NCBI RefSeq assembly: GCF_000368085.1
Contig: NZ_KB849239.1
Coordinates: 2,225,749-2,289,748 of the forward strand
DNA length: 64,000 bases
Origin: Acinetobacter nosocomialis NIPH 2119
GTDB taxonomy: Bacteria; Pseudomonadota; Gammaproteobacteria; Pseudomonadales; Moraxellaceae
Direction of reading: 5' to 3'
The notes beneath the pieces are model-generated. The model saw nothing but the letters and a program-made list of their open reading frames with translations. It searched no databases and was not told the origin of the DNA. Of the stretch, positions 48,448-56,524 are shown piece by piece. The first letter of the stretch is position 1. Every line of letters begins with the position of its first letter. Made by a program: the position numbers and the translations under genes.

Positions 48448-49008
48448 ATGGCAAAGCAATTTTTTCAGTCTTGGCTTCCTTCTCCAGAGAAAGTTTCAAA
48501 TATGAAATTTTTAAGGATTTTTGGGCAAAAAACCCTTAATCCAGTGCTTTGGTATGTCAACCGTAAATCGATTACAAGAGCGGTTTTTGTAGGAACATTT
48601 TTTGGTTTACTGCCTATTCCATTTCATAGCGTTTTTATTGTGATGGCCGTATTGCTGTTTGAGGTGAATTTACCCATCAGCCTAATGCTTGCTTGGCTTA
48701 GTAACCCTCTCACATTAGTTCCTATTTTATATGTTGGATTCTGGTTTGGTTCGCATATTTATCATGTACATATGATCAATAAAAAGATGCTCCTAGGCGT
48801 ACTTCATCAGATTTCTAGATGGATTACTCATTTGGGTCATGGTCATATAGATTTCAGCCTCGCTAAAATTTTAATGACCGGGCTTATAGTTGAAGCTTTT
48901 GTCTTTGCAATGATACTGTACATAGTGACTGAAATTTTCTGGCGTTGGATGGTCATCCGAAATTGGAAAAGTAGACCTGGTCATAAAAGACAAGAAGATG
49001 CCCTATAA
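48448..49008 (+). CDS. DUF2062 membrane protein
   Basis: 186 residues from ATG 48448 (MAKQFFQSW). The DUF2062 core is visible: SITRAVFVGTFFGLLPIPFH (about 41-60), LPISLMLAWLSNPLT and a C-terminal membrane helix (about 150-170). Two to four membrane segments. The function of the family is unknown. The in-frame ATG at 48442 is equally possible. Confidence 0.85.
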   Translation: MAKQFFQSWLPSPEKVSNMKFLRIFGQKTLNPVLWYVNRKSITRAVFVGTFFGLLPIPFHSVFIVMAVLLFEVNLPISLMLAWLSNPLTLVPILYVGFWFGSHIYHVHMINKKMLLGVLHQISRWITHLGHGHIDFSLAKILMTGLIVEAFVFAMILYIVTEIFWRWMVIRNWKSRPGHKRQEDAL

Positions 49009-49038
49009 GAACCCATCTTCTTGCCTATAGTTAAATTA

Positions 49039-49911
49039 TTATTTTGGTAGTTTAGATTTCATATATTCTTCTGCCACATTAAGCACATAGTCTTGGCAAG
49101 CCTCTCCTGTACCAGGATCATACGCTCCATTATTAGTAATATTATTAGATAAAATCCGAATTCCTAAGAAAGGAACATTAAACTGACTTGCGATTTGTGC
49201 AACAGATGCTGCTTCCATTTCCTCAACAGAAGTACTATAACGCTGATGGAAAAATTGAATTCGGTCAAGCTCATTATTCCAAACATCTGCCGAGCCAATC
49301 GTTCCTTCGACTACCTCACCTTTATCATAACGGACTTTATGCGCCGCCATTAAGAGCTCTTGGTCACCTTCAAATTTGCGTATTGCGATCGGTTCTGGGT
49401 CAGATTCATCTGTTGGCAAAACATCAAAGGCCTCAACCCATGTAAGTGAGTTTGAACCGCCACCTAATGGCTCTTTAGGCGTTCTAAACGCACCAATATT
49501 AGTTGCATATTTTCCTAAAACAATGTCATAAACGTGTAAATCTGGGTCATGACCACCTGCCGTCCCCTGATTAATAATTGCAATCGGCTTATAGCGCTCA
49601 ATGGCCAAAGCTGTTGCAGCAGCAGAGTTACTCATGCCCATGCGTGTTTTAGAAATCACCATTGGGTAACCATTGTAGGTTCCTTTCCAGAACGTCCACC
49701 CACCTACTGTTTCAACAGTCACATTCTGTAATTTAGAAGCCATCTGTTTTGACTCTACAGGTAAGGCGCCTTGAATAATAATCGGCTGTAATTTCTGTTT
49801 TTGCTCTTCAACTGGCGTTGTTTGGGACACTGTTGAATGATCATCGTTGCATCCAACAAAAAATAAAGCGCTACATAAACTGATAACGCCAAAAGTATAT
49901 TTAAATTGCAT
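49039..49911 (-). CDS. Exported MTA/SAH nucleosidase-like lipoprotein
   Basis: 290 residues. N-terminal signal with a lipobox-like FFVGC (about 17-21), then a phosphorylase-superfamily domain (about 43-288). The nucleosidase motifs are ALPVESKQM (compare the Pfs N terminus), NQGTAGG, and the purine/ribose-binding VEEMEAASVAQIA followed by ILSNNITNNG with the expected Asn in place of the usual Asp. Cytoplasmic Pfs has no signal peptide, so this one should act in the periplasm or on the surface. Substrate inferred, not shown. Confidence 0.8.
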   Translation of the reverse strand: MQFKYTFGVISLCSALFFVGCNDDHSTVSQTTPVEEQKQKLQPIIIQGALPVESKQMASKLQNVTVETVGGWTFWKGTYNGYPMVISKTRMGMSNSAAATALAIERYKPIAIINQGTAGGHDPDLHVYDIVLGKYATNIGAFRTPKEPLGGGSNSLTWVEAFDVLPTDESDPEPIAIRKFEGDQELLMAAHKVRYDKGEVVEGTIGSADVWNNELDRIQFFHQRYSTSVEEMEAASVAQIASQFNVPFLGIRILSNNITNNGAYDPGTGEACQDYVLNVAEEYMKSKLPK

Positions 49912-50017
49912 TTCTCACCTATTTCTTTTTAAAAGCGTAAAGTAGCAATCTATATGCCAATTTCAAGTTCAGCTTTGTTATTTAGATTCAGTAATTTAAT
50001 TTTTTCTTTTAACCAAC

Positions 50018-50046
50018 CAATAAAAAACCCAGCTTAAAGCTGGGTC
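50018..50046 (-). terminator. Terminator after apbC
   Basis: ACCCAGCTT-A-AAGCTGGGT (50027-50045), with six T on the minus strand. Confidence 0.9.
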
Positions 50047-50053
50047 AGTTGAA

Positions 50054-51283
50054 TCAAAAGATTCGTTTATCATCACGCGTGCGTTGAGGAATTTTTTCAA
50101 TTTGTTGCCACACAGCTTTCGCAATATCAATGTAGCTATCGGCTGCGTCATCCATTGCTATAACACTTGGTTTACCCTCATCAGCATGTTCACGTATTTG
50201 AGCATTTAAAGGCAAACGACCTAATAATGGAATATGGTATTGCTCGGAAAGCTTATCACCACCACCAATGCCGAAAATTTGTTCTTCATGTCCACAATTC
50301 GAGCAAATATGAGTCGACATATTTTCAACTACACCCAATACAGGTATGCCAACTTTATTAAACAGCTCAATTCCTTTGGTCGCATCCAGTAAAGCAACAT
50401 TTTGTGGTGTAGTGACAATAATTGATCCTGTAACCGGAATACGCTGTGCAAGCGTAAGTTGAATATCACCGGTACCCGGCGGCATATCAATCATGAGTAC
50501 ATCTAAATCTGGCCAAAGTGTTTGGTTAAACAATTGCATTAAAGCACCGGTTGCTTTTGGTCCACGCCATGCAACAGGAGTATTGTTGTCGCCTGTTAAA
50601 TGTCCAATAGAAAGCACAGCCATACCATATGCCTCCAAAGGTACAAAATTTTCACTTTCAATAAGAGGTGTTTTGCCTGCATTACCCAGCATGGTTGGAA
50701 TACTTGGGCCATAGATATCGGCATCTAATACCCCAACCTTAAGCCCCATTTTCTGTAAGGCAAGTGCTAAATTGACAGTAGTTGTTGACTTACCAACTCC
50801 ACCTTTCCCCGATGAAACTAAAATGACGTTTTTAATCCGAGGATGAAGTGGAACATCTCTTTGTTGTGGAGCAGCTTTTTGAATCGGAGGATTGTTTGGA
50901 TCAGGTTCAGATTTAGGTGAGGCATCAAGCACAGGGGGTAAGTTCGCACTTTCTTTAGGTGCTTTAGATGAGCAGCCTTGGCCTGAAATTTCTTGAGCAG
51001 GACGCTTTTGTTGAACTACATGTAAGTTAAGTTCTTCAATACCACACTTTTGCAAAGCTCCAGCCAAATCATCATGAACTTGTTGCAAATACTCTTTTTC
51101 ATCTGGAAAGGTATTAATGGTGAGTTGTAAAACTCGGCCTTGTACCTGAAGCTGACTAATGCGCTCTTTTAAGGCATCTTTTGAATGGGGTAGTAAATAG
51201 TTTTGGAGTACGGTTTGGATTTCATCTTCTTTCACTTCTTGTGCGGGTGAAAAAACAGACTTTAATGAAGAAAGCCAAGACAT
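50054..51283 (-). CDS. apbC: Iron-sulfur cluster carrier protein ApbC/Mrp
   Basis: P-loop ATPase that carries Fe-S clusters. 409 residues: an N-terminal DUF59-like region (about 20-90), a Pro/Ser/Lys-rich linker, and the NTPase domain with VSSGKGGVGKSTTTVNLALA (about 155-174), DADIYGPSIP, DMPPGTGDIQLTLAQ and the cluster-binding CSNCG. Monocistronic. metG is nearby but on the other strand, a neighbourhood also seen in E. coli (mrp/metG). Confidence 0.95.
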   Translation of the reverse strand: MSWLSSLKSVFSPAQEVKEDEIQTVLQNYLLPHSKDALKERISQLQVQGRVLQLTINTFPDEKEYLQQVHDDLAGALQKCGIEELNLHVVQQKRPAQEISGQGCSSKAPKESANLPPVLDASPKSEPDPNNPPIQKAAPQQRDVPLHPRIKNVILVSSGKGGVGKSTTTVNLALALQKMGLKVGVLDADIYGPSIPTMLGNAGKTPLIESENFVPLEAYGMAVLSIGHLTGDNNTPVAWRGPKATGALMQLFNQTLWPDLDVLMIDMPPGTGDIQLTLAQRIPVTGSIIVTTPQNVALLDATKGIELFNKVGIPVLGVVENMSTHICSNCGHEEQIFGIGGGDKLSEQYHIPLLGRLPLNAQIREHADEGKPSVIAMDDAADSYIDIAKAVWQQIEKIPQRTRDDKRIF

Positions 51284-51429
51284 ATTGTTTACTCCAAAAA
51301 CAGATCATTACAGCTTGTTGGAGCTAGTGTAACAGTATTGATCCGCACTCGCTCAACTCGAAATGAATAATTGCTAATTTTAAAGCCTCATCATTTGAGT
51401 GAGGAGCACGAATTTTTGTTTAAATCAGC

Positions 51430-52050
51430 TTATTCAGCAGAATCGTGATTTTTCAATTTATTGAGTTTATCTGTTGCCGTTTTCTTCAATTCATCAAACT
51501 TTGCAGTTGCTTGAGTTTTTAACTCATCTAATTTTGATGCAGCCTCTTCCTTTAATTCTGCTGCTTTTGCTTTAGCATCATCAAGTTTATGAGCTGCTTC
51601 AGTTCGCAGGTGATCAAATTTGTCTTGCAGACTATGCTGAGCATCATCAAGTTTGCTCTTCAAATCACTGGCTTTCTCTTCCACTGCTTCTTTTGCAGTC
51701 GCCTGTTTCTCTTTTACATTATCCTTCAAATTATCTAAGGCTTTTTCACCTTGGGCTTTTGCATCTGCTGCTTTTGCCTTTAGTTCATCTACTTTATCTT
51801 CAACTGCTTCTTTACCAGCGGCCTGTTTCTCTTTTACATTTTCTTTTAAATCTTCCAAGGCTTTTTCACCTTGTGCTTTTGCATCTGCTGCTTTCGCTTT
51901 CAATTCATCTACTTTATCTTCAACTGCTTCTTTGCCAGCAGCTTGTTTCTCTTTTACATTTTCTTTTAAATCTTCCAAAGCTTTTTCACCTTGTACTTTT
52001 GCATCAGCCGCTTTTGCCTTTAATTCATCTAATTTATTTTCAGTAGTCAT
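51430..52050 (-). CDS. LEA-like, Lys/Ala/Glu-rich repeat protein
   Basis: 206 residues from ATG 52050 (MTTENKLDEL), with GAGGAT eight bases upstream. No signal peptide and no cysteine; extremely rich in Lys, Ala, Glu and Asp. Three near-identical 40-residue repeats (6-45, 46-85, 86-125), followed by degenerate 11-residue-like amphipathic repeats to the end. This composition is typical of late-embryogenesis-abundant and apolipoprotein-like proteins. A role in drying or membrane stress is inference; Acinetobacter hydrophilins with such roles have been reported, but I cannot say this is one of them. Confidence 0.8.
   Translation of the reverse strand: MTTENKLDELKAKAADAKVQGEKALEDLKENVKEKQAAGKEAVEDKVDELKAKAADAKAQGEKALEDLKENVKEKQAAGKEAVEDKVDELKAKAADAKAQGEKALDNLKDNVKEKQATAKEAVEEKASDLKSKLDDAQHSLQDKFDHLRTEAAHKLDDAKAKAAELKEEAASKLDELKTQATAKFDELKKTATDKLNKLKNHDSAE
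51676..52035 (-). repeat. Three tandem 120-bp coding repeats
   Basis: Exact period 120 bases, three copies, in frame (40 codons each) inside the LEA-like gene. Copies 1 and 2 differ by very few bases; copy 3 is slightly more diverged. Copy number could vary by recombination. Confidence 0.92.
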
Positions 52051-52336
52051 CGTTGTTATCCTCATCGTTAATTAAAAAAATTACCTGAATAAGTTATTAG
52101 TTATACATCGTTATGGCTTGTTTTCTGACCGTAACTGCAATTTGAAACAAAGACAATACAGGAAGATTCAAATATTTTTTGATTTGTTTATCTGTTCTAA
52201 AGAGAAATCCTTTCTGGCTTTATGCCCATTTCTGTAGCTACCTCTTATGTTTAGACAAAGATTATTAATCTTTGCTTATCTCCCTGCATCAGTTAAAATC
52301 TTCCACCTTATAAATACGAATGAGAGAATGAGATCC

Positions 52337-54403
52337 GTGCGTAAAATTTTAGTCACCAATGCCCTCCCTTATGCCAATGGCCCAATTCATATGGGTCATT
52401 TACTCGGTTATATCCAGGCAGACATCTGGGTTCGTGCCATGCGGGCAATGGGTCATGACGTGACTTATGTATGTGCGGATGATGCTCATGGTACAGCGAT
52501 TATGCTACGTGCCGAAGCAAATGGTATTAGCCCAGAAGAGCAAATTGCGAATGTTCAAAAAGAGCACATTCGTGATTTTGACGGTTTTGGCGTACATTTC
52601 GATCATTATGATTCAACTCATAGTGATGCAAACAAAGCTCGTTCAACAGATATCTATATTAAAAACCGTGAAGCTGGAAATATTGCAGTTCGCCCTGTAA
52701 CTCAATTATTTGATCCAGAAAAAGGTATGTTCTTGTCTGACCGTTTCATTAAAGGTACATGCCCGAAATGTAAATCAGAAGATCAATACGGCGACTCATG
52801 TGAAGTGTGTGGTACAACTTATAACGCAACCGAATTACTTAACCCACGTTCGACTTTAAGTGGTGCAACACCTGTTGAAAAATCATCAGATCACTATTTC
52901 TTTAAACTACCAAACTTCTCTGAATATTTACAGAAATGGACGCGTGATGAAGGTCGTCTACCTCTTTCAATTGCCAATAAATTAGACGAATGGTTTGAAG
53001 CGGGTTTAGCAGACTGGGACATTTCTCGTGATGCACCATATTTTGGCTTTGAAATTCCAGACGCCCCAAATAAATATTTCTATGTGTGGGTAGACGCCCC
53101 AATCGGCTATATGTCTAGTTTTGAAAACTATATCAAAACTAAACGTCCAGACTTAAACTTTGATGATTTCTGGAAAAAAGATAGTCAAAATGAGGTTTAC
53201 CATTTTATTGGTAAAGATATTGTTTACTTCCATGCTTTATTCTGGCCTGCAATGCTTGAAGGTGCGAACTATCGCACTCCAACAGGCTTGTTCGTAAATG
53301 GTTTCTTGACTGTAAATGGACAAAAAATGTCTAAGTCTCGCGGTACTTTCATTAAGGCCGAGACATATTTACAGCATTTAAACCCAGAGTATTTACGTTA
53401 CTACTTCGCTTCTAAACTTTCAGATAAAGTTGAAGACTCTGACTTGAACCTTGATGACTTTGTTCAGAAAGTAAATTCAGATCTAGTTGGTAAAGTCGTC
53501 AATATTGCAAGTCGCTGTGCGAAGTTCATTAATAGTAGCTTTAACAATACGTTATCTGCTAAATGTGCAGAATCTGACTTAGTACAAAGCTTTATTGATG
53601 CTGGTGATTCAATTGCTAAAGCATATGAAGCACGTGAATTCTCTACAGCCATTCGTGAAATTATGGCGCTTGCTGACCGCGCAAACCAATATATTGATGA
53701 GAAAAAGCCTTGGGCTCTTGCTAAACAAGAAGGTCAAGAACAACAAGTTCTTGATGTCTGCTCTGTTGGTATCAACTTATTCCGTCAACTCGCAGTGTAC
53801 TTGGCGCCAGTTCTTCCAACTTTGGCAAAGCAAGTTCAAGATTTCTTAAAACTTGAAAGCTTCGATTTCGAGTCACGCAAACAAATTCTTGTAAGTCATG
53901 AGATTGCGCAGTTCCAACCTCTTATGCAGCGTGTTGATCCAAAAGCTGTTGCGGCTATGGTTGATGCTTCGAAAGAGTCTTTAGGTGCTCCTGCTCCACA
54001 AGCAACTAAAGCAACAGCAAAAAAAGAGAAATCTGCCGAGAAAAAGGCAGCTCCTACTCCAGCAGTGGGTGAAGCTGAAATTATCGGTATTGAAGATTTC
54101 TTGCAAGTTGACTTACGTGTTGCTCAAGTCATTGAAGCAGGTACAGTTGAGGGTTCAGATAAATTGCTACAACTGACGTTAGACGTAGGTGAAGCTGAAC
54201 CACGTAATGTATTTAGTGGTATTCGTAGCCAATATGCTCCAGAAGACCTCAAAGGCAAATTAGTCGTGATGGTTGCTAATCTCGCACCACGTAAAATGCG
54301 TTTTGGTATTTCAAACGGTATGGTACTTGCTGCTGGAAATGGTGAAGGTATTTTCATTATTTCTCCAGATAGTGGTGCAAAACCTGGCGATAAAGTGTCT
54401 TAA
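52337..54403 (+). CDS. metG: Methionyl-tRNA synthetase
   Basis: 688 residues from GTG 52337 ([15 protein letters not shown]); an ATG at 52328 adds three residues and the far upstream ATG 52247 is unlikely because homology begins at RKILVT. HIGH motif as [14 protein letters not shown], zinc cysteines CPKC and CEVCG (about 145-165), KMSKSRG, and a C-terminal tRNA-binding domain (about 585-688; [20 protein letters not shown]) joined by an Ala/Lys-rich linker. A terminator follows. Confidence 0.97.
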   Translation: MRKILVTNALPYANGPIHMGHLLGYIQADIWVRAMRAMGHDVTYVCADDAHGTAIMLRAEANGISPEEQIANVQKEHIRDFDGFGVHFDHYDSTHSDANKARSTDIYIKNREAGNIAVRPVTQLFDPEKGMFLSDRFIKGTCPKCKSEDQYGDSCEVCGTTYNATELLNPRSTLSGATPVEKSSDHYFFKLPNFSEYLQKWTRDEGRLPLSIANKLDEWFEAGLADWDISRDAPYFGFEIPDAPNKYFYVWVDAPIGYMSSFENYIKTKRPDLNFDDFWKKDSQNEVYHFIGKDIVYFHALFWPAMLEGANYRTPTGLFVNGFLTVNGQKMSKSRGTFIKAETYLQHLNPEYLRYYFASKLSDKVEDSDLNLDDFVQKVNSDLVGKVVNIASRCAKFINSSFNNTLSAKCAESDLVQSFIDAGDSIAKAYEAREFSTAIREIMALADRANQYIDEKKPWALAKQEGQEQQVLDVCSVGINLFRQLAVYLAPVLPTLAKQVQDFLKLESFDFESRKQILVSHEIAQFQPLMQRVDPKAVAAMVDASKESLGAPAPQATKATAKKEKSAEKKAAPTPAVGEAEIIGIEDFLQVDLRVAQVIEAGTVEGSDKLLQLTLDVGEAEPRNVFSGIRSQYAPEDLKGKLVVMVANLAPRKMRFGISNGMVLAAGNGEGIFIISPDSGAKPGDKVS

Positions 54404-54414
54404 TTTGCCTTCAT

Positions 54415-54445
54415 AAAAAAGCTCCCTAATTTGGGAGCTTTTTTT
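54415..54445. terminator. Terminator after metG
   Basis: AAAAAAGCTCCC and GGGAGCTTTTTT with a 6-base loop, A and T runs on both sides. Confidence 0.92.
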
Positions 54446-54485
54446 AACTATAAATTTTCTAGAAACATCTATAAGAAGATTTAAA

Positions 54486-54821
54486 TTATGTCCATGGCCG
54501 CCCTTCACAAGGGTTACTAAGTAAAACGTGTATATTCCCCAATTCCTCATTTGTTAAATAACCATTCTTATTTTTATCTAAATAATGAAATAGTTCTGTT
54601 TGCTTATTCTCTCCCTGAAAACGCTTATCCGTAGGCCAACGATAAGGATAGAAATCTTGTACCTGTTGAAACTCTTTTAAGCTGTACAAACCATCATGAT
54701 TTACATCATATTTTTCCTGAAAAAGCTTCCAATCTAAAGATGCAGGCTCACAGGCACTTACTACATTTAAAATGCAGTAAGTGATGCAGCCTATGAGTAA
54801 CTTAATAGTTAGATTGCTCAT
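54486..54821 (-). CDS. Small exported EF-hand protein
   Basis: 111 residues from ATG 54821 (MSNLTIKLL). N-terminal hydrophobic segment to about residue 23 ending in VSAC, which also fits a lipobox. Two EF-hand loops: DVNHDGLYSLKEF (about 39-51) and DKNKNGYLTNEEL (about 81-93), both with the expected acidic and Gly positions. Calcium binding is likely; role unknown. It overlaps the end of the upstream lipoprotein gene by 20 bases, so the two are probably coupled. Confidence 0.75.
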   Translation of the reverse strand: MSNLTIKLLIGCITYCILNVVSACEPASLDWKLFQEKYDVNHDGLYSLKEFQQVQDFYPYRWPTDKRFQGENKQTELFHYLDKNKNGYLTNEELGNIHVLLSNPCEGRPWT

Positions 54822-54990
54822 GATTGTTGGCTTGTAAATCAGAAATTTTGTAATCTTTTTCATGAACAGGAGTACCAATTATGCTCATAGTCCGCTCATT
54901 GGCTGGCTGTTGCTTGCTCATTGTTCTCATCTCACATCCTGTCGTTAAGATAAGAAAAGCTACAGAAATGCTCACTATTAATTTTTTCAT
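54802..54990 (-). CDS. Small lipoprotein
   Basis: 62 residues: MKKLIVSISVAFLILTTGC gives a clear signal peptide with lipobox LTTGC and Cys19, followed by a polar tail with no recognisable domain. The GAGGGTC upstream supports the start. Its 3' end overlaps the EF-hand gene. Function unknown; it may be an anchor or partner for the EF-hand protein. Confidence 0.75.
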   Translation of the reverse strand: MKKLIVSISVAFLILTTGCEMRTMSKQQPANERTMSIIGTPVHEKDYKISDLQANNHEQSNY

Positions 54991-55152
54991 AGCGTGACCC
55001 TCATTTCTTTTTGTTTTATTTATTAAGTTACCACTTTTTAAATGGTTAAGAACTAAAAAAGATATTTCAATTTGTATATATTTTACTCAAAAATAAAGCC
55101 AGTCTATAAATAGCTGGCTCTGCATTTTTTAGATATTTTAATTAAAGACTTA

Positions 55153-55776
55153 TCATTTGAAGAAAATTAACTTTAAGCCCAATATACTCACAATACTTCC
55201 AGCTACCCGGTCAACGCCAGTTTTTGCTTTTAGGTACATTGTTCTTGGCTTCTCTGAAGATAGCAGCATTGCAACACATGAATACCAACCCGCATCGATC
55301 ATAAAACAAATCACTGGCAATGCAACATAGTAATAATTTGGGATTTCTTTGGGCAATAAAGCAGTAAATACACTCGCCAATACAACAGCAATTTTCGGGT
55401 TACTTAACTGTGTAATCAGGCCATATCGATATGCCTGTTTATAGGTCATTTTTGATTTGCCATCATTTTCCATGGCAATTGGTTCTTTGGCATGTTTGAT
55501 AATTTTAAAAGCAAGCCAAAGTAAATACAGTCCACCACCAATTTTTAAAATTAGATAAGCTGAAGGCACTGCCAACAAAACTGCCTGCAATCCCATGACA
55601 GCTAAAAAACCAAAAAGAGCAGCCCCCGTACCTGTACCTAAAGCAGTAAACAAACCATGTTTACGTGATTTAGAAATTGAATTTTGTGCTACATAAATAA
55701 AGCTCGGCCCAGGGCTTATTGCTCCAAGCATCAATGCCATCGCAATTGAAAAAAGAGGAATAAGGGACTCAAACAT
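55153..55776 (-). CDS. LysE/RhtB-family exporter
   Basis: 207 residues with about six membrane helices. N-terminal LMLGAISPGPSFIYVAQNSI with the family Pro-Gly-Pro and YLLWLAFKIIKHA (about 84-96) match LysE/RhtB. It probably exports an amino acid or homoserine-lactone-like compound; substrate unknown. Divergent from the tetR-type gene. Confidence 0.9.
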   Translation of the reverse strand: MFESLIPLFSIAMALMLGAISPGPSFIYVAQNSISKSRKHGLFTALGTGTGAALFGFLAVMGLQAVLLAVPSAYLILKIGGGLYLLWLAFKIIKHAKEPIAMENDGKSKMTYKQAYRYGLITQLSNPKIAVVLASVFTALLPKEIPNYYYVALPVICFMIDAGWYSCVAMLLSSEKPRTMYLKAKTGVDRVAGSIVSILGLKLIFFK

Positions 55777-55898
55777 TGTATTGACCTAGCATCATGCAAT
55801 TTGGCGATATTCTAGCAGCTTTTTATGACACATATAAAAATGGAAAAATATAAATGATAAAAATTGAATTTTCATGTTTTTACAATTTATCTCTTCAC

Positions 55899-55918
55899 AA
55901 CGGACAAAAATGTCCGTT
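55899..55918. promoter_or_regulatory. TetR-type operator upstream of the efflux operon
   Basis: AACGGACA-AAAA-TGTCCGTT is a perfect inverted repeat with 8-base arms. A TACAAT (55881-55886) would put the transcription start a few bases before it. Because it overlaps the ATG at 55910, translation of the regulator more likely begins downstream at 55955. Confidence 0.7.
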
Positions 55919-55954
55919 AAATATATCATCTTTAAATCTCCCCCAATCCATGAC

Positions 55955-56524
55955 ATGAGTAAGCGTCAAAAAATTGCAGCCCATAATCGGGATGAATTAC
56001 TCACTGCAGCCGAAGAATGTTTCCGTATTCATGGCATTAATGTGCCTTTACAAGTTGTCATTGACCATGCAGGTGTAGGTAGAGCAACCTTTTATCGAAA
56101 CTTTTGTGATCGAAAGGCTTTAATTAGCGCCCTTTTAGAGCGCGCGATTACACAGCTAGAGCAAAAAGCTGCTCATTTTCAACAATTCGAGGATGGATTA
56201 TTTCGTTTAATTGAAGGACATATTGCACAGCTTCCCAAACTCGCAATTTTGCAAGATTTTTGGAGAGTGATTGATCGACAAGATCCAATTATGTTAAAAA
56301 TTTATGAAAGGCGAAATAATGCACTTAAACCACTGATTGAAAATGCGATAGAACAAAAATTGTGTCGAGCTGATCTGACTGCTAATGACTATGCAATGGT
56401 CACTGCAATGTTAGGTTCTTCATTTCAAGGACATGAGCCAGAAGAACAGACTCGCTTAGCAAAACGAGCAATTGAATTACTATTTAATGGTATTCAAATA
56501 CAAAAAATTCGAGGGATAGAATGA
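55955..56524 (+). CDS. TetR/AcrR-family repressor
   Basis: 189 residues from ATG 55955 (MSKRQKIAAHNRDEL); ATGs at 55874 and 55910 lie in or before the operator. N-terminal TetR helix-turn-helix: LLTAAEECFRIHGINVPLQV, then DHAGVGRATFYRNFCDRKAL (about 13-63). The C terminus is a helical ligand domain. It overlaps the MFS gene by four bases, so it probably represses its own efflux operon. Confidence 0.9.
   Translation: MSKRQKIAAHNRDELLTAAEECFRIHGINVPLQVVIDHAGVGRATFYRNFCDRKALISALLERAITQLEQKAAHFQQFEDGLFRLIEGHIAQLPKLAILQDFWRVIDRQDPIMLKIYERRNNALKPLIENAIEQKLCRADLTANDYAMVTAMLGSSFQGHEPEEQTRLAKRAIELLFNGIQIQKIRGIE

Noticed and set aside
51676..52035. CRISPR-like array
   Set aside because: The repeat unit is 120 bases, contiguous with no spacers, and keeps a coding frame.
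51653..52075. Open frames on the plus strand over the LEA-like gene (up to 140 residues)
   Set aside because: They arise from the 120-bp repeat read backwards; low-complexity Phe/Ser or Leu-rich products with no start signal.
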